A program made the translations under genes and the position numbers. From Stygiobacter electus (GTDB lineage Bacteria; Bacteroidota; Ignavibacteria; Ignavibacteriales; Melioribacteraceae), in NCBI GenBank assembly GCA_029210465.1, contig JARGDL010000004.1, positions 186,001 through 250,000 on the forward strand: a stretch of DNA of 64,000 nucleotides, given 5' to 3'. The notes beneath the pieces are model-generated. The model ran no database searches. It saw nothing but the letters and a program-made list of their open reading frames with translations, and was not told where the DNA came from. Positions within the stretch are counted from its first letter, which is position 1. Each line of letters opens with the position of its first letter. Of this stretch, positions 1 to 8,663 are shown in pieces.

Positions 1-91
1 ATTCATCAGCTTTTTGGACAAAAATATAAATTTGCTTTTCAAGCGAATTTAATTCATCCAAAAAAATATCGTATTTAGAAGTTTCAGCCAA
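1..91 (-). CDS. Small coiled-coil-like protein, N-terminal part only
   Basis: A frame opens with TTG at 91-89, one base after the pheT stop codon, and stays open to the window edge (30 codons). An AGGAG ribosome-binding site lies inside the end of pheT, five bases before the TTG. The visible peptide begins LAETSKYDIFLDELNS and is rich in charged and leucine residues, suggesting a helix or coiled coil. In related genomes a short coiled-coil protein or ZapA often follows pheT, but the piece is too short to identify. The tight coupling suggests it belongs to the translation operon. Confidence 0.6.
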   Translation of the reverse strand, partial: MAETSKYDIFLDELNSLEKQIYIFVQKADE

Positions 92-2491
92 TCAAGCTCC
101 TCTTAATTGTGCATCAAATTTTGTTTCAATTACTTTAATTAGATTTCTAAAATCTTTTTCTACCTCTTCTTCGGTTAAAGTTCTTGTTTTATCATAGTAC
201 TCTAACTGAAATGCAAGGCTTTTTTTCCCTTTACCTAAACTTTCACTTTGGAAAATATCAAATAAGTTAACATTATGCAATAGTTTAGAGCCAAATTGTT
301 TAATTAATTTTATAACTAAATCAGCTTCTATTTTTTCATCTAATACAAAAGCAAAATCTCTATAAACTTTTGGGAATTTTAATAATTCCTCAAAACCTTT
401 ATGTGATGATTGAATTCTTTTAATCTTATCTAAATTAATCTCAACAGCAAAAACACTTTGGTTTATATCAAATTGTGTAAGAAAGTTATTTTTAATTTTA
501 CCGATTATTCCAATTTCTTCTTGCTCGTGAATAATTTTAACTGAATATTCATAAGATCCATCGTTTGTGTTTACAGAAAAATTGAATTCAGAATTTGGCA
601 ATAACTTTGACAAAAAAGTTTTCACAAATCCTGACATGTCATAAAAATCATACTCCCTTTCTTTTTCATACCAAACTGTACGTGATTGTTTACCTGTAAT
701 GGCTGCAATAAGAAATTCTGTTTCATCGAAATCGTTAAATGAATTAATTTTTTCATTTTTTAGATTGAATATTTTTCCAATTTCAAAAAACATCAAATCT
801 CTTTCGTTTACTTTTAAATTATTTGAAATCGATTGTAAAATTCCTGGTATTAATGATGGTCTTATATGAGACATTTCACTGCTTTGTGGATTCATTACAG
901 AAATTGGTTTTCCAAATTGTTTTGCAATTTGCTCGGGCAGCATTGAATTGGTAATTATTTCATAAAATCCTAAAGCATTTAATGTGTTTCTTACTTTGTC
1001 AACAAAAAATGAATTATCAACCTTTTCTTCTAAAGTTATAGAAATTTTATTTACTTCAGGAATATTGTTATATCCATAAATACGAGCTATTTCTTCAATT
1101 ATATCAATTTCTCTTTCTACATCGTTTCTATAAGAAGGAATTTTTAATTCAAGCATTTCATTATCTTTTGATAAAATTTCAAATCCAAGATTAGATAAAA
1201 TATTTTCAACTAATTTTTTATCAATTTCATAACCAAGAATTTTTGTTATTCTATTAAATCTAACAAATGTTTTCTTTTCGGAAATTTTGTTTGGGTAAGC
1301 ATCAATTTCACTTGCTGCAATTTCACCACCTGCTGTTTCTTGAATTAATTGTGCGGCTCTTCTTGCTGCCCAAATAGTAATATTAATATCAGTACCTCTT
1401 TCAAATCTATAAGAGGCATCGGTTGAAAGTGCTAATCTTTTTGCAGTTTTTCTAATTGATGATGGATTAAAATATGCACTTTCAATTAAAATATTTTTGG
1501 TTTCGTTAGTTACTTCAGAATTTTCACCGCCCATTACACCAGCAATTGCCACTGGTCTTTCTGCATCGCAAATCATTAAGTCTATTGATTTTAAAATTCT
1601 TTCTTTTGAATCTAGAGTAATAAATTTTTCATTTTCATTAGCAGTTTTAACAACGATTTTCTTTTGAGAAAGTTTATCTAAATCAAAAGCGTGAAGTGGT
1701 TGACCAATTTCATATAAAATAAAATTAGTTACATCAACGACATTGTTAATCGGTCTCAATCCTATACTTTTAATTTTATTCTTTAACCATTCAGGTGATT
1801 CTTTAATAGTTACATTGGTTACCACTTTTCCAACATATCTAGGACATAATTTAGCATCTTGAATTTCAACTTGAGCAAGTTCTTCTGATTTTATTTTAGA
1901 TTCATTTAATTTTATTTCAGGTAATTTTAAGGGACGATTAAAAATTGCAGATAAATCTCTTGCAATCCCAATATGACTTAAAGCATCAGAACGATTTGGA
2001 GTAATATTAATTTCCATAATAACATCATTCAAATTCATTGCATCGGAAAAATTTATTCCTTCTTTAAGTGAAGGATCTAAAACCATAATTCCATCATGAT
2101 TATCGCTAATTCCTAATTCTTTTTCTGAACAAATCATTCCTTCAGAAACTTCGCCACGTATTTTTGCTTTTTCAATTTTGAAATTTCCATTTGGAATTAC
2201 AGCTCCAACTTTAGCGAAAGGAACTTTTTGACCAGTTGCAACATTAGGTGCGCCACAAACAACATTATAATCTTTTTCGCCATCGGAAACTTTACACAAA
2301 GAAAGTTTATTTGCATTCGGATGTTTTTTACTTTCTTTAACAAATCCGATTACAATATTTTCATAATTTTTCCTTTGGTCAATTACTTCTTCAACTTCTA
2401 ATCCTGCGAAAGTAATTTTTTCAATAATTTCATTTACAGATATTCCTGTTAAATCAATATAATCTTTAAGCCAGTTAAGAGAAATTTTCAC
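92..2491 (-). CDS. pheT: Phenylalanine--tRNA ligase beta subunit
   Basis: Beta subunit of the alpha2-beta2 cytoplasmic phenylalanyl-tRNA synthetase; it supports tRNA recognition and edits mischarged tyrosine. At 799 residues it has full family length. The order is as expected: N-terminal Lys-rich segment, tRNA-binding OB domain (about 44-150, with HPNANKLSLCKV), B3/B4 editing domain (about 210-390, with GQPLHAFD), B5 domain (about 410-480), catalytic-like core and a C-terminal FDX-ACB anticodon-binding domain (about 705-799). The start is GTG at 2491, preceded by an AAGG site. It follows pheS after 23 bases and is the last large gene of the thrS-infC-rpmI-rplT-pheS-pheT operon. Confidence 0.97.
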   Translation of the reverse strand: MKISLNWLKDYIDLTGISVNEIIEKITFAGLEVEEVIDQRKNYENIVIGFVKESKKHPNANKLSLCKVSDGEKDYNVVCGAPNVATGQKVPFAKVGAVIPNGNFKIEKAKIRGEVSEGMICSEKELGISDNHDGIMVLDPSLKEGINFSDAMNLNDVIMEINITPNRSDALSHIGIARDLSAIFNRPLKLPEIKLNESKIKSEELAQVEIQDAKLCPRYVGKVVTNVTIKESPEWLKNKIKSIGLRPINNVVDVTNFILYEIGQPLHAFDLDKLSQKKIVVKTANENEKFITLDSKERILKSIDLMICDAERPVAIAGVMGGENSEVTNETKNILIESAYFNPSSIRKTAKRLALSTDASYRFERGTDINITIWAARRAAQLIQETAGGEIAASEIDAYPNKISEKKTFVRFNRITKILGYEIDKKLVENILSNLGFEILSKDNEMLELKIPSYRNDVEREIDIIEEIARIYGYNNIPEVNKISITLEEKVDNSFFVDKVRNTLNALGFYEIITNSMLPEQIAKQFGKPISVMNPQSSEMSHIRPSLIPGILQSISNNLKVNERDLMFFEIGKIFNLKNEKINSFNDFDETEFLIAAITGKQSRTVWYEKEREYDFYDMSGFVKTFLSKLLPNSEFNFSVNTNDGSYEYSVKIIHEQEEIGIIGKIKNNFLTQFDINQSVFAVEINLDKIKRIQSSHKGFEELLKFPKVYRDFAFVLDEKIEADLVIKLIKQFGSKLLHNVNLFDIFQSESLGKGKKSLAFQLEYYDKTRTLTEEEVEKDFRNLIKVIETKFDAQLRGA

Positions 2492-2514
2492 TTCAACACC
2501 TTAATTTTTTTTAA

Positions 2515-3519
2515 TTAAAATTGTGTTAAAAATCTTTTATCGTTATCGAATAAAATTCTTATATCGTCAATGCCATATTTTCTCATTGCAGTTCTTTCTA
2601 TGCCCATTCCAAAGGCATAACCAACAAATTTTTCTGGATCTATTCCAACATTAGAGAGAACATTTGGATCGACCATACCACAACCAAGAATTTCCATCCA
2701 TCTACCTTCTTTACCTTTTGGTTCCCACCAAATATCCATTTCAGCACTTGGTTCAGTAAATGGGAAAAAACTTGGGCGAAATCTGTATTGCACATCCTGA
2801 CCAAAAAATTGCTTTACAAAAGCAACTAAAGTTCCTTTTAATTCAGCAAAAGTTACATCAGTATCAACATATAAACCTTCTACTTGATGGAAAAGACAAA
2901 AACTTTTTGCACTGACTGCTTCGTTTCTGAAAACTTTTCCGGGCATAATTGCTCTAAGGGGTGGTTTCTTAGATTGCATTAATCTAATTTGAACAGGAGA
3001 TGTATGAGTCCTCAACAAAAATTTTTCTGTGATGAAAAATGTATCCTGCATATCGCGGGCTGGATGATCATCAGGAAAATTCAAAGCTTCAAAATTATTG
3101 TAATCACTTTCTAATTCTGGTCCTTCGTAAACTGAAAAGCCTAATCCTTTGAATATGTTTTTAATTTCATCTAAAGTTTGTGTAATAATATGCTTGCTTC
3201 CAATTTCTTTAACTCTGCCAGGAAGAGTCAAATCAATAAAATTTTCTGAAGATTTTTTTTCATTTTCAAGTTTTGATTTTAATTCCTCATAAATAGAAAA
3301 AGTATATTTTTTTAATTCATTAATAGCCCTGCCTATAATTGGTTTATCTTCTTTCGGAACATCTTTAAGAGAATCAATAATTTGAGTAACAATGCCTTTG
3401 CGGCTTAAATATTTAATTCTAAAATCTTCGAGAGAAGATAAATCAACTACATTTTTAATATCTTCATCAAAATTTTTTTTGGTTGTATTAATTTTATCTA
3501 ACATAACTTTATCCGACAA
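2515..3519 (-). CDS. pheS: Phenylalanine--tRNA ligase alpha subunit
   Basis: Catalytic alpha subunit that activates phenylalanine and charges tRNA-Phe. Length 334 is normal. An N-terminal coiled coil (1-90) is followed by the class II core with HPARDMQDTF (152-161), RTHTSPVQ (170-177, motif 2 region), FHQVEGL (210-216) and GMGIERTAM (304-312, motif 3). Two starts are possible: TTG at 3519 or ATG at 3504. The only Shine-Dalgarno-like run (AGAAGGG) lies 11-12 bases before the TTG and inside the 3' arm of a terminator-like hairpin (3523-3566), so expression may be controlled by that structure. It is co-directional with pheT. Confidence 0.96.
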   Translation of the reverse strand: MSDKVMLDKINTTKKNFDEDIKNVVDLSSLEDFRIKYLSRKGIVTQIIDSLKDVPKEDKPIIGRAINELKKYTFSIYEELKSKLENEKKSSENFIDLTLPGRVKEIGSKHIITQTLDEIKNIFKGLGFSVYEGPELESDYNNFEALNFPDDHPARDMQDTFFITEKFLLRTHTSPVQIRLMQSKKPPLRAIMPGKVFRNEAVSAKSFCLFHQVEGLYVDTDVTFAELKGTLVAFVKQFFGQDVQYRFRPSFFPFTEPSAEMDIWWEPKGKEGRWMEILGCGMVDPNVLSNVGIDPEKFVGYAFGMGIERTAMRKYGIDDIRILFDNDKRFLTQF

Positions 3520-3522
3520 TTT

Positions 3523-3566
3523 AAAAAAATTCCCTTCTAAAATTTTAAAATAATTTCAGAAGGGAA
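3523..3566 (-). terminator. Terminator/attenuator-like hairpin between rplT and pheS
   Basis: On the minus strand TTCCCTTCT (3566-3558) pairs with AGAAGGGAA (3538-3530), followed by seven T (3529-3523). It starts six bases after the rplT stop and ends four bases before the TTG start of pheS. The 3' arm contains the only plausible pheS ribosome-binding site. It can therefore act as an intrinsic terminator and as an RBS-masking structure. Confidence 0.75.
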
Positions 3567-3571
3567 ATAAA

Positions 3572-3919
3572 TTAGTTAGTAACAAATTTAACTACTTCAG
3601 CGAAAGCCTGAGGATTATCAACAGCTAAACTAGCAAGTAACTTACGATTGATTGAGACACCTTTTTTATTTAATGCATCAATCAATCTTGAATAAGTTGT
3701 ACCATTAGCTCTTGCAGCAGCATTAATACGAACAATCCACAAACTTCTGTATTGACGTTTTTTAAGTTTGCGATCTCTGTAAGCATGAACTAATCCTTTT
3801 TCAACGTGGGTTTTAGCAATAGTCCATACATTGCCACGGGCACCCCAGTAGCCCTTCGCCATTTTGAGTATTTTTTTACGTCTTGCTTTAGAAGCGACGT
3901 GATTTACTGAACGAGGCAT
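3572..3919 (-). CDS. rplT: 50S ribosomal protein L20
   Basis: L20 binds 23S rRNA domain II and is needed early in 50S assembly. The 115-residue length and very basic N-terminus ([16 protein letters not shown], then [11 protein letters not shown]) match the family exactly. ATG at 3919 has an AGGAG site. It follows rpmI after 12 bases, the conserved infC-rpmI-rplT order. In several bacteria L20 represses this operon by binding its mRNA; no obvious rRNA-mimicking site was found here by eye, so that regulation is possible but not shown. Confidence 0.98.
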   Translation of the reverse strand: MPRSVNHVASKARRKKILKMAKGYWGARGNVWTIAKTHVEKGLVHAYRDRKLKKRQYRSLWIVRINAAARANGTTYSRLIDALNKKGVSINRKLLASLAVDNPQAFAEVVKFVTN

Positions 3920-3931
3920 TTTGTTTTTCTC

Positions 3932-4126
3932 CTATTGTTGTAACATTCTTGCAACTTTTTTTTCATCGGCTTTAGCTACAATCACACCTTTTCTTAAGTT
4001 TCTTTTTCTTGCACGTGATTTTGTAGTAAGAATGTGTGATTTATAAGCCTTATTTCTTTTGAATTTTCCAGAGCCAAGCTTTCTAAATGATTTAGCTGCT
4101 CCACGGTTACTTTTCATTTTTGGCAT
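3932..4126 (-). CDS. rpmI: 50S ribosomal protein L35
   Basis: L35 is a small basic protein of the large ribosomal subunit. At 64 residues it has the normal length and the typical motif run [20 protein letters not shown] and an Arg/Lys-rich middle ([11 protein letters not shown]). It lies between infC (12 bases) and rplT (12 bases), transcribed the same way, and an AGGGTG site precedes the ATG. Identification is certain from sequence and context. Confidence 0.97.
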   Translation of the reverse strand: MPKMKSNRGAAKSFRKLGSGKFKRNKAYKSHILTTKSRARKRNLRKGVIVAKADEKKVARMLQQ

Positions 4127-4138
4127 TGTTCACCCTAT

Positions 4139-4666
4139 CTATTTTTTCTTTTTACCTTTTATTGGTGCTAAAATTGTATGCATAGCACGACCTTCAAATT
4201 TTGGTTCTTGTTCAACTTTAGCAACTTCACTTAATCTTTCAATAAACTTTTTTAAGAGATTTTCACCCAATTCTGTAAATGCTAATTCTCTTCCTTTAAA
4301 AATAACGGAGACTTTAACTTTATCACCTTGCTCTATAAAATTTACTGCATGACGAGCTTTGAAATCAAAATCATGTGTATCTGTATTTGGATGTAATCTT
4401 ATTTCCTTTAAAACACTTAAAACCTGATTCTTCTTTTGTAATTTTTCTTTTTTTTGAATTTCGTATGTGAATTTTCCAAAATCAATTATTTTACAAACTG
4501 GTGGATTTGCTTGCGGTGCAATTTCGACTAAATCGAGACCAGCTTCTTCAGCTTTTTTTAATGCTTCTTTTATAGAAACTATTCCAATTTGTTCTCCGTT
4601 TGTGCCAATCAATCTGACTTGTTCCGCTTTTATATCTTGATTAACACGATTATTAATTTGAGTGAT
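4139..4666 (-). CDS. infC: Translation initiation factor IF-3, starting at a non-canonical AUC codon
   Basis: IF-3 binds the 30S subunit, keeps subunits apart and rejects initiation at non-standard codons. The first ordinary start in frame (TTG, 4612) would cut into the conserved N-terminal block (VRLIGTNGEQIGIV). Upstream the frame stays open only to a stop 3 codons before ATC at 4666, encoding INNRVNQDIKAEQVRLIG, the usual N-terminus. GAGAGG at 4678-4673 lies six bases before ATC. I therefore choose ATC (175 residues); ATT at 4657 is the alternative but lies 15 bases from the site. The RBS overlaps the end of thrS. E. coli infC uses AUU and is repressed by IF-3 through that codon; the same control is inferred here. 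Confidence 0.9.
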   Translation of the reverse strand: MTQINNRVNQDIKAEQVRLIGTNGEQIGIVSIKEALKKAEEAGLDLVEIAPQANPPVCKIIDFGKFTYEIQKKEKLQKKNQVLSVLKEIRLHPNTDTHDFDFKARHAVNFIEQGDKVKVSVIFKGRELAFTELGENLLKKFIERLSEVAKVEQEPKFEGRAMHTILAPIKGKKKK

Positions 4667-4681
4667 AAATTACCTCTCTAA

Positions 4682-6610
4682 TTAGTTGTTAATTTTGTTA
4701 TTTATTTCATCTTTAATTTTAATTATAAAATCTTGCAAATTGATAGAACCTTGATCTCCTGCTTTATGTCTTCTAACAGAAACTGAATTAGATTCTTTTT
4801 CTTTTTCACCAACAATCAACATGTAAGGAACTTTCTTTGTTTCCCAATCACGAATTTTGTAACCAATCTTTTCGTTTCTTTCATCAAGTTCAACAATAAT
4901 ATCATTCTCTTTTAATTTATCAGCAACCTGTTTTGCATAATCTAAAAATACTTGAGAAACTGGTACAACTGCAACTTGAACTGGTGCTAACCAAGTAGGA
5001 AAAGCTCCACCATAATGTTCAATTAAAACACCAAAGAATCTTTCGAGTGAACCCAATAATGCACGATGAACCATAAATGGACGATGCTCTTTTCCATCTT
5101 CACCAATATAATACATATCAAATCTTTCTGGCAAATTAAAATCAAATTGAATTGTGCTCATTTGCCATTCACGATTTAAAGCATCTTTAATTTTAATATC
5201 AATCTTAGGACCATAAAAAGCACCGCCACCTTCATCAATTTCATATTTAATGCCTTCTCTATCGCAAGCTTTTTTCAATGACTCGGTAGCCTTTTCCCAA
5301 AGTGCATCATCACCAACAGCTTTTTCAGGTTTTGTTGCAATATAATATTTTAATTGTTCAAAGCCGAAAGATTTCCACATGTAATTTGAAAATCTAATTA
5401 CTTCAATAATTTCATCTTCAATTTGTTCTTGAGTACAGAAAATATGAGCATCATCTTGTGTAAATCCACGCACTCTTAATAATCCATGAAGCACACCACT
5501 TTTTTCATAACGGTAAACAGTTCCAAGTTCTGCCCATCGCAAAGGTAAGTCTCTGTAAGATCTTAGTTGTGATTTATAAATTAAAATGTGGAAAGGACAA
5601 TTCATTGGTTTGATAAAATATTCTTGCTCATCAATGGTCATTGGTGAATACATATTATCTTTATAATTAGATAGATGTCCACTAGTTTCCCACAACCAGC
5701 TTTTGCCCATATGAGGTGAATATAAAATATCATAACCATTTTTAAGATGAGCAGCTCGCCAGAAAGTTTCAATGGTATTTCTAATTCTTGCACCTTTTGG
5801 ATGCCAATAAATTAATCCTGCACCTGCTTCTTCATGAATGCTAAAAAGATCTAATTGTTTTCCAAGTTTACGATGGTCTCTTTTCTTTGCTTCTTCTAAA
5901 AATGCAAGATGATCTTCAAGCATTTTCTTTTTTGGAAAAGTTATGCCATAAATTCTTTGCATTCTTTTATTTTTTTCATCGCCACGCCAATAAGAACCTG
6001 AAGCAGAAAGAAGTTTTACAAATTTAATTTTGCCAGTATCTGGAATGTGAGGACCTGTACACAAATCTGTAAAATCGCCTTCATTGTAAATACTAATTAC
6101 TTCAGAATTTTCATCAAGTTCACTTATTATTTCTTGCTTGTATTCATCCCCTTTTTCAGTAAAAAATTTCATTGCTTCAGCTTTGCTTAATTCTTTTCTC
6201 AAAAAAGGATTTTTTTGTGAAGCAATTTCAAGCATTTTATTTTCTATAGTTAATAAATCTTCTTCAGTTAAATTTTTATTTATATCAATATCATAATAAA
6301 AACCAGAATCTATTGCTGGACCGACACCAAACTTAGCTTCTGGAAAAATAGATTGAATTGCGTGAGCCATTAAATGTGAAGATGAATGCCAGTAGGTTTC
6401 TCTTCCTTCAGGTGAATCAAAAGTAAAGATTTGTAATTCAGCATCTTCATTAATTGGTGAATTAAGATCTTTTAACTTTCCATTAATTTTAGCAACAAGA
6501 GCTTCATCAGCTAATCTATTTGAAATAGATTTTGCAATTTCTAAAGGAGTAACTCCTTTATCAAATTCTTTTACTGATCCATCAGGAAATTTAATTTTTA
6601 TCTTTTCCAT
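4682..6610 (-). CDS. thrS: Threonine--tRNA ligase
   Basis: Charges tRNA-Thr and edits mis-acylated serine. It has 642 residues, standard for bacterial ThrS. Domains in order: TGS (1-62), the editing domain with HSSSH (75-79) and the later DLCTGPHIP segment, a class II catalytic core with MNCPFHI and VHRALLGSLERFFG carrying the zinc ligands, and a C-terminal anticodon-binding domain. ATG at 6610 has an AAGGT site. It opens the operon running through infC, rpmI, rplT, pheS and pheT. A terminator hairpin sits only 12 bases ahead of its start, so expression may depend on read-through or on a promoter inside that region. Confidence 0.98.
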   Translation of the reverse strand: MEKIKIKFPDGSVKEFDKGVTPLEIAKSISNRLADEALVAKINGKLKDLNSPINEDAELQIFTFDSPEGRETYWHSSSHLMAHAIQSIFPEAKFGVGPAIDSGFYYDIDINKNLTEEDLLTIENKMLEIASQKNPFLRKELSKAEAMKFFTEKGDEYKQEIISELDENSEVISIYNEGDFTDLCTGPHIPDTGKIKFVKLLSASGSYWRGDEKNKRMQRIYGITFPKKKMLEDHLAFLEEAKKRDHRKLGKQLDLFSIHEEAGAGLIYWHPKGARIRNTIETFWRAAHLKNGYDILYSPHMGKSWLWETSGHLSNYKDNMYSPMTIDEQEYFIKPMNCPFHILIYKSQLRSYRDLPLRWAELGTVYRYEKSGVLHGLLRVRGFTQDDAHIFCTQEQIEDEIIEVIRFSNYMWKSFGFEQLKYYIATKPEKAVGDDALWEKATESLKKACDREGIKYEIDEGGGAFYGPKIDIKIKDALNREWQMSTIQFDFNLPERFDMYYIGEDGKEHRPFMVHRALLGSLERFFGVLIEHYGGAFPTWLAPVQVAVVPVSQVFLDYAKQVADKLKENDIIVELDERNEKIGYKIRDWETKKVPYMLIVGEKEKESNSVSVRRHKAGDQGSINLQDFIIKIKDEINNKINN

Positions 6611-6621
6611 AGTACCTTAAA

Positions 6622-6646
6622 TAAAAAAAAACGGAGACGACTCCGA
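6622..6646 (-). terminator. Intrinsic terminator after tRNA-Val, just before thrS
   Basis: On the minus strand CGGAG, loop TCGT, CTCCG (6645-6632) is followed by nine T. It lies 7 bases after the tRNA-Val 3' end and 12 bases before the thrS ATG. It should end the tRNA-Leu/tRNA-Val transcript, or attenuate entry into the thrS operon. Confidence 0.85.
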
Positions 6647-6652
6647 TATTTG

Positions 6653-6726
6653 TGGGTTCTATAGGATTCGAACCTATGACCTTCTGCACGTCAAGCAGAC
6701 ACTCTAGCCAACTGAGCTAAGAACCC
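6653..6726 (-). tRNA. tRNA-Val (GAC)
   Basis: The minus strand folds into a full cloverleaf: acceptor GGGTTCT/AGAACCC, D-arm TAGCTCAGTTGGCTAGAGT, anticodon stem TCTGC/GCAGA with loop TTGACGT (anticodon GAC), and T-arm with GGTTCGAATCC. CCA is not encoded. It is the second tRNA after tRNA-Leu. Confidence 0.97.
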
Positions 6727-6765
6727 TAATAGAAAAATTATTCATATTACTTGTTAAATAATTAG

Positions 6766-6851
6766 TACCGAGAGCCGGACTCGAACCGGCACGGGTGTTA
6801 ACACCCACAGGATTTTAAGTCCTGTGCGTCTACCAATTCCGCCATCCCGGC
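6766..6851 (-). tRNA. tRNA-Leu (TAA)
   Basis: Class II tRNA of 86 bases on the minus strand. The acceptor GCCGGGA pairs with TCTCGGT; the anticodon stem is CAGGA/TCCTG with loop CTTAAAA (anticodon TAA). It has a long variable arm (TGGGTGTTAACACCCG) and T-arm GGTTCGAGTCC. CCA is not encoded. It is transcribed toward tRNA-Val, 39 bases downstream. Confidence 0.97.
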
Positions 6852-6880
6852 TTGTAAAGAACAATAACAAATTTCGGATG

Positions 6881-6912
6881 CAAATATAAAGTATTTTTTT
6901 TATTTGTTGCAA
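6881..6912 (-). promoter_or_regulatory. Bacteroidota-type promoter for tRNA-Leu/tRNA-Val
   Basis: The minus strand reads TTG (6912-6910), 21 bases, then TATATTTG (6888-6881), ending 29 bases before the tRNA-Leu 5' end. The TATATTTG box fits the TAnnTTTG -7 element known for Bacteroidota primary sigma factors. The same layout recurs at pcrA and at 61050-61081. Confidence 0.65.
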
Positions 6913-7054
6913 TAAATTAATCTTTTAATTTTTATTTTATACTATGAATTAAATGCAAAATTATCTTTAAAAATTTTTTAGCATTAAATTTTCTTTATTA
7001 ATAACTTGCAATTAAAATTGTATACTAAAAATTTCAAATAAACAAGGAGTATAA

Positions 7055-8608
7055 ATGCAGGAAGAAAAAAAGAGAGAACAATGGGGCAGCCGCATGGGAT
7101 TAATTCTTGCAGTAGCCGGAAATGCAATTGGATTAGGAAACTTTTTAAGATTCCCAGTTCAAGCAGCATCAAACGGTGGCGGTGCTTTTATGATTCCATA
7201 TTTTATTTTCTTTTTATTAGTTGGAATTCCTTTAATGTGGATGGAATGGGGCATTGGAAGATATGGTGGAAAATTTGGTCATGGTAGTTCTCCTGGTATG
7301 TTTGATGTTTTATGGAATAATAAAATTTCCAAATATTTTGGCGCTTTGGGTTTATTTGTTTCAACCGTTATTATGATTTATTACACTTATATTGAATCAT
7401 GGACTTTGGGTTATAGTTTTTTATCAATAGCAAAAAGTTATTTTGGTCTTCAGAATTTTGATATGATGAAGTCATTTTTATATAGCTATCAAGGAAGAGA
7501 AACATCACAATTTTTTGACGGTTATATAACTGCATACATTTTCTTTTTAATTACATTTATTCTAAACTTTTGGGTTCTGTATAAAGGGATTTCAAAAGGA
7601 ATAGAAAAATTAGCAAAAATAGCAATGCCGCTTTTATTTCTTTTTGCGATAATTATAGCTATTAGAGTAATAACTCTTGGAACTCCAGATCCAACACATC
7701 CAGAAAATTCAATTGCAAATGGATTTGGATTTATATGGAATCCGGATTTTTCAAAACTTGACGATCCAAAAGTATGGCTTGCAGCTGCAGGGCAAATTTT
7801 CTTTACACTCTCTTTAGGAATGGGTACTATTCACGCTTATGCAAGTTATTTAAAACCAAAAGATGATATTGCATTATCTGGTTTAGCAACAGCATCTACA
7901 AATGAATTTGCTGAAGTTATTCTTGGTGGTTCAATTGCTATTCCTTTAAGTGTTGCATTTTTTGGAATTGCAACAACAACAGCAATGGCAAAAGGTGGTT
8001 CATTTGATTTAGGTTTTGCTTCAATGCCGCTTGTTTTTGAAAAAATTCCTTTCGGTGAATTTTTTGGTTTTCTATGGTTTTTACTATTGTTTTTTGCTGG
8101 TATCACTTCATCAGTTGCTATGGGGCAACAAGTAATGGCATTTCTTGAAGATGAATTTGGATTCAGTAGAAAAAAATCCACAATTGTTTTCGGTTCTTTT
8201 GTTTTCCTTTCAATTCATTTTGTTATTTTCTTTTTGAAGTACGGTTATTTAGATGAAATGGATTATTGGGCTGGAACATTTGGATTAGTTGTTTTTGCTT
8301 TAATTGAGTCAATAATTTTTATGTGGATTTTCGGTGCTGAAAAAGCATGGGATGAAATTAACTCTGGTGCAGAAATTAAAATTCCAAGAATTTTCTTTTA
8401 TATAATGAAATATATTACACCAACTTTATTATTAATTGTAATGGTGTGGTGGTTAATTAATGATGCTATTCCAATTTTATTATTGAAAAACATTCCTGAA
8501 TCTAATATACCTTATGTAATAGCTGCAAGAGTTTTTATGGTTGGAATGTTAGGATTACTTTTCTATTTAATACATAAATCTTGGAAAAGAAAAGAATCGA
8601 GAGTTTAG
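7055..8608 (+). CDS. Sodium-dependent symporter of the NSS (LeuT/SNF) family
   Basis: Inner-membrane carrier that couples sodium influx to uptake of an amino acid or related small molecule. At 517 residues it has about a dozen hydrophobic segments. The NSS signature is in TM1: GNAIGLGNFLRFP (about 22-34), followed by NGGGAFMIPY in TM2; these supply sodium and substrate ligands in LeuT. The start has an AAGGAG site eight bases upstream. The gene stands alone, convergent with pfkA, and a hairpin at 8630-8653 separates them. The substrate cannot be read from sequence; amino acid is most likely. Confidence 0.93.
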   Translation: MQEEKKREQWGSRMGLILAVAGNAIGLGNFLRFPVQAASNGGGAFMIPYFIFFLLVGIPLMWMEWGIGRYGGKFGHGSSPGMFDVLWNNKISKYFGALGLFVSTVIMIYYTYIESWTLGYSFLSIAKSYFGLQNFDMMKSFLYSYQGRETSQFFDGYITAYIFFLITFILNFWVLYKGISKGIEKLAKIAMPLLFLFAIIIAIRVITLGTPDPTHPENSIANGFGFIWNPDFSKLDDPKVWLAAAGQIFFTLSLGMGTIHAYASYLKPKDDIALSGLATASTNEFAEVILGGSIAIPLSVAFFGIATTTAMAKGGSFDLGFASMPLVFEKIPFGEFFGFLWFLLLFFAGITSSVAMGQQVMAFLEDEFGFSRKKSTIVFGSFVFLSIHFVIFFLKYGYLDEMDYWAGTFGLVVFALIESIIFMWIFGAEKAWDEINSGAEIKIPRIFFYIMKYITPTLLLIVMVWWLINDAIPILLLKNIPESNIPYVIAARVFMVGMLGLLFYLIHKSWKRKESRV

Positions 8609-8629
8609 TTTTACAAATTTTGGGAAAAA

Positions 8630-8653
8630 GTCGCCCTTTGAACAAAGGGCGAC
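8630..8653. terminator. Shared terminator between the NSS symporter and pfkA
   Basis: GTCGCCCTTTG (8630-8640) and CAAAGGGCGAC (8643-8653) form a nearly loopless 11-bp stem. On the minus strand it is followed by CTTTTT, so it best terminates pfkA; the stem can also stop the convergent symporter transcript. Confidence 0.85.
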
Positions 8654-8663
8654 GAATTTAATT

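Noticed and set aside
4059..4352. Plus-strand frame opposite rpmI and infC
   Set aside because: It is antisense to two certain genes, has no ribosome-binding site and no family resemblance.
6610..6660. T-box riboswitch ahead of thrS
   Set aside because: The leader between tRNA-Val and thrS is too short for a T-box; only a simple terminator is present.
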